A stretch of DNA of 59,170 nucleotides from Komagataeibacter saccharivorans (GCF_003207825.1 NZ_NKTY01000020.1:1-59170); one strand, 5' to 3'. Shown: positions 46,283 through 57,198, counted from the first letter of the stretch. The notes: generated from the sequence alone by a model not told the origin. Numbers and translations: made by a program.

Positions 46283-47408
46283 CGTTCTCCTGCTGCGATC
46301 GTGCGCGATGCGGGCGGCGTTCGGCCGCAGCACGCTGATCGTATGCCTCCACTATACGCGCCACCAGGGGGTGGCGCACCACGTCACGCGATTCAAATCG
46401 CATCATGCCGATCCCGGGCAGGCCGTCGAGTGTCTCGACAGCTTCCCGCAGGCCGGATGTTACACCGCGCGGCAGGTCAATCTGGCTCAGATCGCCTGTA
46501 ATGACCATGCGCGTGCCTTCCCCCATACGGGTCAGGAACATCTTCATCTGGGCGGGGGTGGTGTTCTGCGCCTCGTCCAGAATGACAAAACAGTGCGCGA
46601 GCGTGCGCCCGCGCATGAAGGCGAGGGGGGCGACCTCGATCTCGCCCGTGCCCATGCGGCGGATCACCTGATCGCCCGGCATCATGTCATGCAGGGCATC
46701 ATAGAGCGGACGCAGGTAGGGATCGATCTTTTCCTTCAGGTCGCCGGGCAGGAAGCCAAGCCGTTCCCCGGCTTCCACTGCCGGGCGGGACAGGACGATG
46801 CGGTCCACCTGTCCGGCCTGCAGCATGGCCACCGCCTGGGCTACGGCCAGATACGTCTTGCCCGTACCAGCGGGACCAAGGCCGAACACCATGTCCTGAC
46901 GCGCCAGCATGGACATGTACTGCCCCTGACCGACCGAACGCGGGGCGATGGGGCCACGGCGGGTCATGATGGTGGGCAGGTCCGACAGCGCGGGGCTGGT
47001 GGGGATGACGGCGGTACGGACGTCTGGCATGGGCAGTTCCCCTGTCGCGGCGGACGGAGCGGAAAAGGCATGGGCCGCCATGCGGATGGCGGTATCGACG
47101 GCGGCTGTATCCACGGCCTGCCCGGTGCTGGCGCGGCGGTAGAGTTCAGTCAGCGTGTCCTGTGTCAGTCCCACCCGCTGGGCCGCACCCGTAATGGCGA
47201 TACGGTTCCCCCGGCAGGACAGCCGGACATCAAATCCACGTTCAAGGTGCAGGAGATGCCGGTCATGATCCCCTACAAGCCGGGCCAGAAGCGCATTGTC
47301 CTCAAACTGCATGGTGACCGTGCGGTCATTCGCCGCCGTGCCATCCGGGGAGCGCCGGCCGCCGCTACGACGGGGCGCGTGGAGCGTGGATTGTGTCTGT
47401 TCTCTCAA
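46266..47408 (-). CDS. phoH: PhoH-family ATPase
   Basis: The 380-residue protein contains the PhoH nucleotide-binding domain with Walker [14 protein letters not shown] and Walker [16 protein letters not shown]. PhoH proteins pair with YbeY in RNA metabolism. The N-terminal third (about 30-140) is the usual KH-like region. Its start overlaps the miaB stop by 4 bp, consistent with translational coupling. Confidence 0.93.
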   Translation of the reverse strand: MREQTQSTLHAPRRSGGRRSPDGTAANDRTVTMQFEDNALLARLVGDHDRHLLHLERGFDVRLSCRGNRIAITGAAQRVGLTQDTLTELYRRASTGQAVDTAAVDTAIRMAAHAFSAPSAATGELPMPDVRTAVIPTSPALSDLPTIMTRRGPIAPRSVGQGQYMSMLARQDMVFGLGPAGTGKTYLAVAQAVAMLQAGQVDRIVLSRPAVEAGERLGFLPGDLKEKIDPYLRPLYDALHDMMPGDQVIRRMGTGEIEVAPLAFMRGRTLAHCFVILDEAQNTTPAQMKMFLTRMGEGTRMVITGDLSQIDLPRGVTSGLREAVETLDGLPGIGMMRFESRDVVRHPLVARIVEAYDQRAAAERRPHRARSQQENDETSK

Positions 47409-48808
47409 GCCCTGTCTGCCTCCTCTGTCAGGACACCACCAAGGGAGTTGGTGTAGGTATGGCCGACCGCCACCGTGGCGATGCGCCCGATCAGGCTGTC
47501 CGGGCCTTCAACGTTCACGGCCTGTAGCCACGGGCTTTTGCCTGATATCTGGCCCGGTTTGCGTCCGCGCCCGGTAAAGAGCACCGGCACGACCTGACCC
47601 ACGGTTGCAGCGTTGAACGCATCCTGCTGCACGCGCAGTACGGCCTGAAGTTCCTGCAGGCGCGCATCTTTCACGTCCTCGGGCACCTGCATGCCCGCAC
47701 CTGCGGCCGGTGTGCCGGGGCGCGAGGAATATTTGAAGGAATAGGCCTGCGCGAAACCGATCTCGCCAATCAGGCGCATCGTATCGGCAAAGTCGGCATC
47801 CGTCTCCCCCGGATGGCCGACGATGAAATCGGATGACAGCGCCAGATCGGGCCGGGCGTCGCGCAGGCGGGCGACCAGCGTGCGGTATTCATCGGCCGTA
47901 TGGCCCCGGTTCATGGCGGCCAGCACACGGTCGGACCCGGACTGCACCGGCAGATGCAGGAACGGCATGAGCTGCGGCAGGTCACGATGGGCCGCGATCA
48001 GGTCGTCTTCCATGTCGCGCGGGTGGGACGTGGTGTAGCGGATGCGCTGTATTCCCACCTCATCGGCCAGCACGCGGGCAAGACGGGCCAGCCCCCATGT
48101 TGCGCCATCGGGGCCTTCGCCGTGATAGGCGTTGACGTTCTGTCCCAGCAGCGTGATTTCCGCGATCCCCGCCGCCGCCAGCTGGCGCGCTTCCGCAATC
48201 ACCGCCGCAGCCGGGCGGCTGCTTTCAGCCCCGCGCGTATAGGGCACGACGCAGAAGGAGCAGAACTTGTCGCACCCTTCCTGAATGGTCAGGAACGCCG
48301 AACCGCCCGCCGGGGCGACGCGGTCGGCAGGCAGGAAATCGAATTTCTGCTCGACCGGGAAATCCGTCTCGATCACGGCACCCGCCGCGCGCGCGGCGCG
48401 GGCCACCATTTCGGGCAGCCGGTGATAGGTCTGTGGCCCCAGCACGATATCGACATAGGGTGCGCGGGCCAGGATTTCCTTGCCTTCGGCCTGCGCCACG
48501 CAGCCGGCTACGGCCAGTACGGTGCCTTCGCCCCGTTCGGCGCGGGCTTCCTTCACCTTGCGCAGGCGGCCCAGTTCCGAAAACACCTTTTCCGCCGCCC
48601 GGTCGCGGATATGGCAGGTGTTGAGGATGATCATGTCCGCAGCTTCCGGCGTGCCCACCGCGCGGTAGCCCAGCGGGCGCAGCACGTCGGTCATCCGCTC
48701 GCTGTCATACACGTTCATCTGGCAGCCCCATGTTATGACATGAAGCCCCCTGACGGATGCTGTGCTGGGCTGCGGCGTGGCCACGGAGAAGGGAGACAGG
48801 CTGTTCAC
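47405..48808 (-). CDS. miaB: tRNA-2-methylthio-N6-dimethylallyladenosine synthase
   Basis: MiaB is a radical-SAM methylthiotransferase that modifies A37 of tRNAs reading UNN codons. The 467-residue protein has the N-terminal cluster cysteines ([27 protein letters not shown]), the radical-SAM triad [15 protein letters not shown] and a C-terminal TRAM domain. The start is GTG at 48808 with GAGG about 10 nt upstream, within the last codons of a possible small upstream frame. It heads the miaB-phoH-ybeY-corC operon. Confidence 0.94.
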   Translation of the reverse strand: MNSLSPFSVATPQPSTASVRGLHVITWGCQMNVYDSERMTDVLRPLGYRAVGTPEAADMIILNTCHIRDRAAEKVFSELGRLRKVKEARAERGEGTVLAVAGCVAQAEGKEILARAPYVDIVLGPQTYHRLPEMVARAARAAGAVIETDFPVEQKFDFLPADRVAPAGGSAFLTIQEGCDKFCSFCVVPYTRGAESSRPAAAVIAEARQLAAAGIAEITLLGQNVNAYHGEGPDGATWGLARLARVLADEVGIQRIRYTTSHPRDMEDDLIAAHRDLPQLMPFLHLPVQSGSDRVLAAMNRGHTADEYRTLVARLRDARPDLALSSDFIVGHPGETDADFADTMRLIGEIGFAQAYSFKYSSRPGTPAAGAGMQVPEDVKDARLQELQAVLRVQQDAFNAATVGQVVPVLFTGRGRKPGQISGKSPWLQAVNVEGPDSLIGRIATVAVGHTYTNSLGGVLTEEADRA

Positions 48809-48811
48809 GGG

Positions 48812-48934
48812 TCAGGTATCCTCGGGCATCATCGCGGGCATGGACCCGCCTAACGGGCGCAACACATCGTAGCTCCCGTGCGTGCGGTCAAGTGCCTTGC
48901 GACCAATATGCCAAGGAACAAATGGTCTGCCCAT
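48812..48934 (-). CDS. Possible 40-residue upstream ORF of miaB
   Basis: An ATG at 48934 with GGGAG 5 nt upstream opens a 40-codon frame (MGRPFVPWHIGRKALDRTHG and onwards) that ends at 48812, 3 bp before the miaB GTG. The tight spacing and good ribosome binding site resemble a coupled leader ORF. No family is recognised and a GC-rich chance frame is possible. Confidence 0.35.
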   Translation of the reverse strand: MGRPFVPWHIGRKALDRTHGSYDVLRPLGGSMPAMMPEDT

Positions 48935-49210
48935 CAACGCTCCCGGTCCGTATGGTGGGGATGCCGGGCGCGGCAACCCCTTCCTGCCTGCTGCGATCAT
49001 GCCCGCCGGAATCGGGGTGCTGTCAAGCCAAGATCAATGCAGTGGATACAGTTTGCCACACAATCGCCCCCGTTTCGGGGCGCAGACATGGTATTGGGAA
49101 CTTATTAAGGGACTGGTGTTAATATCGGTTTGATCATGCATGCCGGGAATGGCAGACATAACACAGTGGGAACCTAACCGCACGGAAGACAGGAACAGGG
49201 GCGGCACCGT
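48935..49210. promoter_or_regulatory. Divergent spacer between miaB and tamA
   Basis: This region must hold the promoters of the miaB operon (minus) and tamA-tamB (plus). A hairpin CGCCCC-CGTTTC-GGGGCG (near 49065-49083) is visible. Part of it (49100-49135) is AT-rich, with TTAATATCGG-type words that could be a -10 region for tamA. No RNA gene is recognised. Confidence 0.4.
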
Positions 49211-51178
49211 TTGACAGGATTGCGTCATCTCCGCATGGCATGCAGCGCAAGCGCGTATGTCAGGCGCGGTGTCAGTTACATAGGCCTGTATACCATGATG
49301 ATGGTTTCCCTGACCGGGGGGAATTCCGCATGGGCGGCGGACCCGCAGGATTACCTGACCACCATCCGGCCCACCGGCAATGCGGACCTTGATGCGGCGC
49401 TGCGGGCTTCTTCGGACCTTCTGTCGCTACAGAAAACGCAGGCCGTCAGCCCGTTTGCCCTTACGGGGCGTATTCACAACGATTATTCCCGCCTGATCAG
49501 CGCGCTGGAAAGTTATGGCTATTATGCCGGTTCCATCAGCATCTCCGTAACCGACGCCAGCACCAGACCTGCTGACGGAGCCGACAGGGGGCATGACGGA
49601 CGTGACCCGGACCTGCCCGAGTGGCTGCAGACCATTCCCACGGGCCACAAGGCGCAGATCACCATAACCGCCACCCCCGGCGTGCAGTTTACCATCGGCA
49701 CCGTTACGCTGACGCCGGACAAGGGTGATCCCCCCATCCACCTGAACGCGGATGAGGCGAAAGCTTTCGGCATGAAGCCGGGCATGCCCGCGCAGGCTGA
49801 AACTGTTCTGGGCGCGGGCAGCGCCCTTCAGACCGCGATGACGGAGGAAGGCTACGCCCTTGTTCATGTCAGCACGCCGCAGGCATGGCTGCGGCCTGCC
49901 ACCCATACGCTGGATATTGCCTATACCGTCCATCGCGGGCCGGTGGTCAATCTGGGGGCATTTGACTTCGCGGGGCTGCAGCGCACGCATCCGGCCTATA
50001 TCGTAAGGCGGCTGACCATTGCGCCGGGAGAGCTGTACCAGCCGTCACGCATCGAACGCGCGCGACAGGATATTGCCTCCACCGGGCTGTTTTCGGACGT
50101 GCAGGTCAATCACGGCGATACGCTGGCGTCGGATGGCACGATGCCGCTCAATTTCGCCTTCCGGGAGGGCAAGCGCCACAGCGTGGGTGCCGAAGGCGGC
50201 TATTCGACCGATCTGGGTGGCCGCGCGGGTGTGACATGGACGCATAACAACCTGTTCGGCAATGCCGAGCGGCTGCGGCTGACCGCGCTCATGACCGGAC
50301 TTGGCGGTTCGGCGGAGCAGGGGCTTGGCTATGATTTCTATGCCGATCTGATGAAGCCGGATTTCGGTTCGCGCCAGCAGAATCTGAGCGTCCGGCTGGA
50401 AGGGATAAAGCAGGAACTCTATTCCTACCGGCAGACGGCCCTGCTGGCGCGCATCGGTATCGTCCGGCATATCAACCGTCGCTGGAACGTATCCTTCGGC
50501 GGTCAGATCGAGCAGGAACAGATCGAGCAGATGGGCAACACCAACAGCTATTTCATCCTGTCGGTGCCCCTTTCGGCCAATTACGACGGGACCGGCGTGG
50601 ACAACCCCATAACCCCCGCCACCCATGGCGTGCGCATCGGGGCCAATATCACCCCTTCCGCATCCCTGACCGATGGGACATCGTTCTTCACCATCATGCA
50701 GGCTACGGTCTCGACCTATTTCGACCTTACGCATCTGGGCATCTCGCGGCCCGGTCGCAGCGTGCTGGCATGGCGGGGAACGATCGGGAATGTGGAAGGG
50801 GCCTCAACTTTCGCCATTCCGCCTGACCAGCGGCTATACGCCGGTGGCAGCGCGACGGTGCGCGGGTACCGTTATCAGGGTGTCGGGCCGCAGTTTGCCA
50901 ATACACGTTATGCCATTGGCGGCACGTCCATGGATGCGGGTTCGTTTGAATACCGCCAGCGCATCTTGCAGAAATTCGGGGCCGTGGGCTTTGTCGATGC
51001 CGGGCAGGTCACGGCGGGACATGCCCCCTTCAATGGCACGGTGCGCGTGGGTGCCGGGGCGGGAGCGCGGTATTATACCCCCATCGGCCCGGTACGGCTG
51101 GATGTGGCCGTGCCACTCAACCGGCCTGCGCGCGGGGACAAGTGGGAACTTTACGTCGGCCTGGGGGAAACCTTCTGA
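49211..51178 (+). CDS. tamA: TamA-like Omp85-family outer-membrane assembly protein
   Basis: TamA is the outer-membrane part of the translocation and assembly module and works with TamB. The 655-residue protein has a signal peptide (cleavage near SAWA-ADP), three POTRA-like repeats (about 45-340, for example NLGAFDFAGLQRTHPAYIV) and a C-terminal 16-strand barrel with the Omp85 block GSATVRGYRYQG and a terminal Phe (VGLGETF). The start chosen is TTG at 49211 with AGGGG 9 nt upstream; an ATG at 49232 would also keep the signal peptide. Its stop overlaps the tamB ATG (TGATG). Confidence 0.9.
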   Translation: MTGLRHLRMACSASAYVRRGVSYIGLYTMMMVSLTGGNSAWAADPQDYLTTIRPTGNADLDAALRASSDLLSLQKTQAVSPFALTGRIHNDYSRLISALESYGYYAGSISISVTDASTRPADGADRGHDGRDPDLPEWLQTIPTGHKAQITITATPGVQFTIGTVTLTPDKGDPPIHLNADEAKAFGMKPGMPAQAETVLGAGSALQTAMTEEGYALVHVSTPQAWLRPATHTLDIAYTVHRGPVVNLGAFDFAGLQRTHPAYIVRRLTIAPGELYQPSRIERARQDIASTGLFSDVQVNHGDTLASDGTMPLNFAFREGKRHSVGAEGGYSTDLGGRAGVTWTHNNLFGNAERLRLTALMTGLGGSAEQGLGYDFYADLMKPDFGSRQQNLSVRLEGIKQELYSYRQTALLARIGIVRHINRRWNVSFGGQIEQEQIEQMGNTNSYFILSVPLSANYDGTGVDNPITPATHGVRIGANITPSASLTDGTSFFTIMQATVSTYFDLTHLGISRPGRSVLAWRGTIGNVEGASTFAIPPDQRLYAGGSATVRGYRYQGVGPQFANTRYAIGGTSMDAGSFEYRQRILQKFGAVGFVDAGQVTAGHAPFNGTVRVGAGAGARYYTPIGPVRLDVAVPLNRPARGDKWELYVGLGETF

Positions 51179-54100
51179 TGCCTGAGCAGACAGCAACACC
51201 TGCCCCGCCGCGTCGCCGCTACCGCACGGTCCTGCGTGCCGTCGCCTTCGGGCTGGGAATTCCCGTGGGGCTGGTGGCCGTGGCGCTGGGCATGGTGCTG
51301 GTCGCGGGCAATACCGGCATCGGCCAGCGCGAGATCGAACGCCGCCTGCCCGGCCTTACGGGGGGCAGCGTGCATCTGTCGGGGCTGGGCGGACGTTTTC
51401 CCGATGCGCTGCATGTCCGGCATCTGGAACTTGATGACTATCGTGGCGCGTGGCTGTCGATTGATGACCTGCAACTGGACTGGTCACCACTGCGGCTGCT
51501 GACCCGGCAGGCGGTCATAAGCAACCTGTCCATGGCGCGGCTGTCCATCCCGCGCCTGAGCGAGGACGATCCCGCCCATCCGCCAAAGTCGGAAAAAGAG
51601 TCCGGCGAGAGCATCCATATGGGTGTCAGCATCCATGCGGTAAACGTGGCGCGGATAGAAGTGGGCGCGCCGATTGCCCGCATACCTGCCGCCTTCAGCC
51701 TGAACGGCCATGCCAGCCTTGCCGATATCGCGCCCGTTCTGGACCATTTTTCCGTCGCCACCCTGCCGCCTGCCGATATTGCGCTGAAGCTGATCCGGCT
51801 GGACCATCCCGGCAGTCTGGATCTGGATACCCGGCTGGACCGGCGCACCGTATCGCTGAACCTGCACGCGCATGAGGATGCGCAGGGCTTCCTGTCCACG
51901 CTCACCCAACTGCCAGCCCTTGCCCCGCTGGACCTGACGCTTGGCCTGCATGGACCGCGCGATCAGGCGGAACTGGCCCTTGCGCTGACCACGGGGGCCG
52001 TAAAGGCGGGTGCGAACGGGCAGGTGGGGCTGATCGACCGGCATATGGCGCTGGATGTCACGGCCAGCAGTACGGACCTTGTGGCGGGCAGCGGACTGAG
52101 CTGGCAGGGGGCCAGTCTCAAGGCGCATCTGGGTGGGACCCTGAACCGGCCCAAGGGGAATGGCGTGTTCGATATCGACCGCCTGACGACCGATACCGCC
52201 GGTTTTACTTCGCTGCATATGGTGGCCGATGGATTGAGCGGGCAGGAAAATGGCCAGCCCGAACATGCCGCCATCCATGCGACCCTGACCGGCCTGCGTA
52301 TTCCCGGCAGCCAGCCCACCCTGTTTGCGGATGAACCGGTCAGGCTGGACCTGATGTGGCATCCCGATGCGGCGGGCGGTCCGGTTGACCTGACGCTATC
52401 GCACCCGCTGGTCCAGCTTGCGGGCCAGATCATGACGGCGGGTGAAATGGCGGCCACTTTCCACGCGGACCTGCCCGATCTCGCGCCACTGGCGGCTGCG
52501 GGCGGGACGAAACTGCACGGTCACGCCGGACTGTCCGGGAACGTGACACTGCCGGGCAAGGGCCATGACGGGCGGTTTGGTCTTGACAGCAAGGTGGTGC
52601 TGGATGGCGGCCTGCCGATCGCCGTTGGCCTGATCGGGGACAAGGGACAACTGAACGCCGCGGGCACCATCAGCCGCGACAGGCATGGTGCCAATACCAT
52701 TACCTTCACCTCGCTTGCGGTGCAGGGCAGCACCCTGCAACTGGATGCCCCACAGCTCCGTCTGGTTACGGGCAAGCCGCTCCGTGTGGATGCGGATGCC
52801 CATCTTGGCCTGTCTGATCTGCATGTGCTTGCGCCCACGCTGCATGGAAAGATGCAGGCTGACCTGCATGCGGCGGGACCAGTGGACGACCTTATGGCCA
52901 GCGTGAAAACTCAGGCCAGCATCGCCGCGGGCAATACGGTGGCGGGCGACATGCAGGCCAGCGTAAGCATGGCGCACCTGCCGCAGGTGAAGCAGGGGGC
53001 ACTGGATATTTCAGGCACCCTGGACCGTGCGCCCATCGCTGTATCGGCCCGTCTGGACAGCAATGCCGATGACAGCCGCCATATGCAGGTGGAGCATCTG
53101 GGCTGGAAAAGCCTTACCGGTCAGGCGGACATGACGCTGCCTGCGGGCCATGTCGTGCCATCGGGAACGCTGGACCTGCATATGACCCGTCTTGCGGACC
53201 TGCATGAACTGACCGGGCAGGACATAAACGGCCACCTGTCGGCCACGGTGCGCACCACGGCCGCCACGGCAACGGCGCCTGCCGAACTGGATGTGAACGT
53301 GGACAGCGCGCTTGGCGCCGCCATGGCGCGGGTCGACCGGCTGGTGTTGCGGGGCAGGGTGCTGGACCCGGTCGGCACCCCCACGACCGATCTGGACCTT
53401 GTGGTGGATAACGCCCATTTCCGCGATATGGGCGGTCATGGTCATGTTACGGCCAAGGGACCGATATCCGGCCTGAACATTACGGCGCAGTCCGGGGTGG
53501 ACACGCCATGGACGGGAGCCGCCACCCTTGATACCGCGCTGCTGGCCAACGTCCCCGGTCACTCCGTAACCGTTCACCGGCTGGCGGCGGAAGCGCGGCA
53601 TGAGCAGGTGCGCCTTGATGCGCCTGTCAGCGTCACCTATGGCAAGGAAACCGCCATTGACCACCTGCGGGCCACCATCACGCCCCCCCACGGGCAGGCG
53701 GGTAACGTGGAAGCCAGCGGCAGGATTGCGCCCACGCTGGACCTGCACGCCAGCATCACGCGCCTCTCGCCCGACCTGCTGACGCCCTTCATCGCGAACC
53801 TGCAGGCACAGGGCATGCTTTCGGCCGACGCACGGCTGACCGGCACGACCACCAACCCTTCGGGCAAGGTCAGCGTGCATGGGACGGACCTGAAATATCA
53901 TACCGATTACACATCATCCCTTGCACCTGCATCGCTGGATGCAACGGCCAACCTGAATGCCGGGATGGCGCAGGTCGATGCCCGTCTTCAGGCAGGCACG
54001 CAGGTCAACCTGTCGCTGCGTGGAACCGCGCCGGTCAACAGGACGGGACAGCTCAACCTGCAGGCCGATGGCAATCTGGACCTTGCGGTCGCCAATGCCT

Positions 54101-55380
54101 ATCTGGGTGCGCAGGGCATGCAGGCTGGCGGCAACCTGCAGATGGGCATTGGCATGCGGGGTACGCTGGGCCAGCCGCGCATGAGCGGCACGCTGACGCT
54201 GGCGAATGGACTGTTCCACGATTTCGGGCAGGGGATTCAGCTTTCCGCCATGCGTGGCACGGTCAACGCCATGGGGGACAGGCTGGTGATTTCCTCCCTG
54301 ACCGCGCAGGCGGGCAAGGGAACGCTTGCGGCATCGGGCAGCTACGGGGTGTTGCAGCCCGGCCAGCCGATCGACCTGCATATCCATGCGGATAATGCCC
54401 GCCCGCTGGCCAGCGACCTGATTACCGCCACACTGGATGGTGATCTGGGTGTAAAGGGGCTGCTGTCCAGCCGGATTGATGCGACAGGGGACATTACCCT
54501 GAAGCAGGTGGATATCAACATTCCGGATTCCCTGCCCACTTCGGTCGCCCATCTCAATGTCATCCGGCCGGAAGATGAAAAGAACGCACAAACGGTTGTC
54601 CATACCTCGCCACTGGTGGTGGGGCTGGGGCTGGATGTGCGGTCGCCGGGGCGGTTCTATGTGCGCGGGCATGGGCTCAATACGGAAATGCATGGCCGTA
54701 TCCATACCGGGGGCACCGCCACCGCGCCGGTGGTGACGGGGGCTTTCTCTCTGGTCAAGGGCGGATTCTCTCTGGGTGGCATCTCCCTTGATTTCAGCAA
54801 GGGACAGGTGGGGTTCAACGGTGTCGGCGTTACCCATGCCATTGATCCCACGCTGGATTTCGTGGCCGAACGCAGCACCAACGATGGCACGGCCCGGCTG
54901 AACGTAGGGGGTTATGCCAGCGCCCCGAAGATCACGTTCTCATCCTCCCCGCCGCTGTCACAGGATCAGATTCTGGCCATCCTTCTGTTCGGCACGGATT
55001 CGCAGTCGCTCTCGGCCACGCAGATGGCGTCCATCGCGGCGGCGGTCGCAACGCTGAGTGGTGGTTCCGCCTTCGATCCGCTGGGGATGGTGCGCAAGAC
55101 CCTGCATCTTGACCGGTTGCAGATGAGCAGTTCATCCAACGGGTCAGGCGGAAACGATACCGGCGCGATCGAGGCCGGGAAATACGTGATGCGCGGCGTG
55201 TATGTGGGCGCCAAGCAGGCTACATCGGGTTCCGGCACGCAGGCGCAGGTGCAGGTTGACCTGACCAAGCGGCTCAAGATCAATACGACCGTGGGTACGG
55301 GTGGCAACGTGACCGGCTTCACCACGCCGGAAAACGATCCGGGCAGCAGTATCGGCCTGCTGTACCAGTTCAAGTACTGA
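51178..55380 (+). CDS. tamB: TamB-like inner-membrane/periplasmic assembly protein
   Basis: TamB spans the periplasm as a long beta-taco bridge and helps move phospholipids or assemble outer-membrane proteins with TamA. The 1400-residue product has an N-terminal membrane anchor (about 20-45, VAFGLGIPVGLVAVALGMVL) and many repeated beta-strand units. The conserved C-terminal TamB (DUF490) domain contains DQILAILLFGTDSQSLSATQ and ends SIGLLYQFKY. The ATG at 51178 overlaps the tamA TGA by one base. A 7-bp hairpin (CTCCGCT/AGCGGAG, near 55397-55415) follows the stop. Confidence 0.92.
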   Translation: MPEQTATPAPPRRRYRTVLRAVAFGLGIPVGLVAVALGMVLVAGNTGIGQREIERRLPGLTGGSVHLSGLGGRFPDALHVRHLELDDYRGAWLSIDDLQLDWSPLRLLTRQAVISNLSMARLSIPRLSEDDPAHPPKSEKESGESIHMGVSIHAVNVARIEVGAPIARIPAAFSLNGHASLADIAPVLDHFSVATLPPADIALKLIRLDHPGSLDLDTRLDRRTVSLNLHAHEDAQGFLSTLTQLPALAPLDLTLGLHGPRDQAELALALTTGAVKAGANGQVGLIDRHMALDVTASSTDLVAGSGLSWQGASLKAHLGGTLNRPKGNGVFDIDRLTTDTAGFTSLHMVADGLSGQENGQPEHAAIHATLTGLRIPGSQPTLFADEPVRLDLMWHPDAAGGPVDLTLSHPLVQLAGQIMTAGEMAATFHADLPDLAPLAAAGGTKLHGHAGLSGNVTLPGKGHDGRFGLDSKVVLDGGLPIAVGLIGDKGQLNAAGTISRDRHGANTITFTSLAVQGSTLQLDAPQLRLVTGKPLRVDADAHLGLSDLHVLAPTLHGKMQADLHAAGPVDDLMASVKTQASIAAGNTVAGDMQASVSMAHLPQVKQGALDISGTLDRAPIAVSARLDSNADDSRHMQVEHLGWKSLTGQADMTLPAGHVVPSGTLDLHMTRLADLHELTGQDINGHLSATVRTTAATATAPAELDVNVDSALGAAMARVDRLVLRGRVLDPVGTPTTDLDLVVDNAHFRDMGGHGHVTAKGPISGLNITAQSGVDTPWTGAATLDTALLANVPGHSVTVHRLAAEARHEQVRLDAPVSVTYGKETAIDHLRATITPPHGQAGNVEASGRIAPTLDLHASITRLSPDLLTPFIANLQAQGMLSADARLTGTTTNPSGKVSVHGTDLKYHTDYTSSLAPASLDATANLNAGMAQVDARLQAGTQVNLSLRGTAPVNRTGQLNLQADGNLDLAVANAYLGAQGMQAGGNLQMGIGMRGTLGQPRMSGTLTLANGLFHDFGQGIQLSAMRGTVNAMGDRLVISSLTAQAGKGTLAASGSYGVLQPGQPIDLHIHADNARPLASDLITATLDGDLGVKGLLSSRIDATGDITLKQVDINIPDSLPTSVAHLNVIRPEDEKNAQTVVHTSPLVVGLGLDVRSPGRFYVRGHGLNTEMHGRIHTGGTATAPVVTGAFSLVKGGFSLGGISLDFSKGQVGFNGVGVTHAIDPTLDFVAERSTNDGTARLNVGGYASAPKITFSSSPPLSQDQILAILLFGTDSQSLSATQMASIAAAVATLSGGSAFDPLGMVRKTLHLDRLQMSSSSNGSGGNDTGAIEAGKYVMRGVYVGAKQATSGSGTQAQVQVDLTKRLKINTTVGTGGNVTGFTTPENDPGSSIGLLYQFKY

Positions 55381-55486
55381 GCCGTGGCCTGTCATCTCCG
55401 CTGGTGAAGCGGAGCGCGGACACCCCTGTCTGGTAAGCTAATTTCACCGTGACCGTAACCGTCATCCCCTGTTCCGCAGGGGGGAA

Positions 55487-56689
55487 ATGCATTACGGTCC
55501 CGACATGATTGCTCAAGCTGACGGCCGTGGCGGCCTGTTGCCCCTCATGCTGGCCATTGCCAGCGGCATGCTGGCGATGGGGATGGCGCTGCCGGCCCTG
55601 CCACTGGAATTCCAGTCACGTTTTGGCAGTGGCACGACCCTGATCGGCCTTGTGATGGGTATCCAGTCCGCCGCCACCCTGCTGTCGCGTCCATGGGCGG
55701 GCCGGATGGCGGACCGGCGCGGCGGTCGGGACACGCTGCTGTCGGGGCTGGCCTGCACGGCATGTTCGGGCATGGCGTACAGTCTCGCCCTGCTGCCGTT
55801 TCTTTCGCCACCCGCGCAGCAGGCCGTAATTGTCGTTGGCCGGTTGCTCATGGGACTGGGTGAAGGGCTTATGGTCACGGGCGGCGGGGTATGGGCCGTC
55901 GTGATCGTGGGGCGTGCACGGGCGGGGGCTGCGATGTCGTGGGTCGGGCTGGCCATATTCGCCGGGCTGGGCATGGGTTCCGCGCTGGGCGACGTGATCG
56001 AGGCGCAGGCCGGTTTCCTGCTGTTGTGCATTGTCGCCATCGCCCTGCCGGTGGGTGGCATGCTGCTTATCCTGTCGCGTCCATCGCCCCCCGCGCTGCA
56101 TGATGGCACGCATGCGGAGGTGCGCTGGAAGGACCTGATTGCCCATACATGGATATGGGGGCTGACGCTGGGACTGTCCGCCGTGGGATTTGCGGCGATT
56201 TCATCCTTTCTGGTCATTTTCTATTCGGCCCGGGGCTGGCATGCGGGCGGCTGGGCGCTGGCGGCCTTTGGTGTCGGCCATATGATTGCAAGGCTGATTG
56301 GCAGCCGTCATGTGGACCGGCATGACGTGCGGCCCATGGTCGCCATCATCATGCTGACCGAGGCCGCGGGGCTGGCCATGATCTGGCAGGCATCGGGACC
56401 GACGGAGGCCGCGATGGGCAGTTTCCTGAGCGGGCTGGGCTATTCGCTGACCTATCCGCTGCTGGCCGGGCCAGTGCTCCGGCAGGTGCCGCCGCAGGCC
56501 GCGGGTTCGGCCATTGGGCTGTTTGATGTATTTTTCGATATTGCGGCAGGGTCCGGCGCTGTGCTGTCGGGCGTGCTGGCGGGACTTGCCGGGCCGCGCA
56601 GCCCCTTCGTGCTGGCCATGCTGGCCGCCCTTGCGGGCAGCGCGATCATGCTGATGGTGCGCTGCCCCCCGTCAGGCCGCACGGAATAA
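55487..56689 (+). CDS. MFS transporter
   Basis: The 400-residue protein has about twelve membrane helices and the MFS motif between helices 2 and 3 (RPWAGRMADRRGGRDTLL). The central cytosolic loop around residues 195-215 separates the two halves. It resembles the YhhS/EmrD-like drug or small-metabolite exporters, but substrate cannot be told. The ATG at 55487 directly follows a GGGGGGAA site; an in-frame ATG at 55505 is the alternative. Confidence 0.88.
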   Translation: MHYGPDMIAQADGRGGLLPLMLAIASGMLAMGMALPALPLEFQSRFGSGTTLIGLVMGIQSAATLLSRPWAGRMADRRGGRDTLLSGLACTACSGMAYSLALLPFLSPPAQQAVIVVGRLLMGLGEGLMVTGGGVWAVVIVGRARAGAAMSWVGLAIFAGLGMGSALGDVIEAQAGFLLLCIVAIALPVGGMLLILSRPSPPALHDGTHAEVRWKDLIAHTWIWGLTLGLSAVGFAAISSFLVIFYSARGWHAGGWALAAFGVGHMIARLIGSRHVDRHDVRPMVAIIMLTEAAGLAMIWQASGPTEAAMGSFLSGLGYSLTYPLLAGPVLRQVPPQAAGSAIGLFDVFFDIAAGSGAVLSGVLAGLAGPRSPFVLAMLAALAGSAIMLMVRCPPSGRTE

Positions 56690-56720
56690 CCCGTGCACAG
56701 GCGGCGGTCAGCGCGGCCCG

Positions 56721-57068
56721 TCAGGATTTTTTGACGAATTCCGATTTCAGGTTCATCGCGCCAATCCCGCTGATCTTGCAGGCGATGTCATGCCCGTCCG
56801 TTCCGTCTACCAGACGGATGTTCTTGACCTTCGTCCCGCCTTTGACGACGGAGGAAGACCCCTTGATCTTCAGGTCCTTGATAACCGTTACCGTATCGCC
56901 ATCTGTCAGTTCATTGCCGTTGGCGTCGCGGATGACGCGCGGTCCCTGCGTATCGGTGGCGCTGTCCTGCGGGTTCCATTCATGGCCACATTCGGGGCAC
57001 ATCCACAGGCTGCCATCGGGATAGACATGCTCGCACCCACAGGTGGGGCATTTCAGGTCGGTCGTCAT
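56721..57068 (-). CDS. PhnA/YjdM-family zinc-ribbon protein
   Basis: The 115-residue protein starts with a zinc ribbon (LKCPTCGC... WMCPECGHEW, two CxxC pairs) and continues with the PhnA domain (DGDTVTVIKDLKIKGSSSVV). E. coli YjdM/PhnA lies near phosphonate genes but is not itself a phosphonate hydrolase; function is unclear. The ATG at 57068 gives the standard start MTTDLKCPTC. It is convergent with the MFS gene and lies behind a strong palindromic terminator of carD. Confidence 0.88.
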   Translation of the reverse strand: MTTDLKCPTCGCEHVYPDGSLWMCPECGHEWNPQDSATDTQGPRVIRDANGNELTDGDTVTVIKDLKIKGSSSVVKGGTKVKNIRLVDGTDGHDIACKISGIGAMNLKSEFVKKS

Positions 57069-57135
57069 TAATGTCCTCGTTATCGGGACGCGTGCGACAG
57101 GAGCCACCGGGCATCCGTTGCCATGCGCCCATATC

Positions 57136-57161
57136 AAAACCGCCGGCCCATGGGCCGGCGG
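57136..57161 (-). terminator. Perfect palindrome terminator of carD
   Basis: CCGCCGGCCCA directly followed by its reverse complement (57140-57161) is a perfect 22-bp palindrome. On the minus strand it is followed by TTTTGAT, so it ends the carD transcript 37 bp behind its stop, before the phnA-like gene. Confidence 0.8.
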
Positions 57162-57198
57162 ATCAGGTTGGGGGTAAGGGGGCAGGAAAGAAGCTGTT

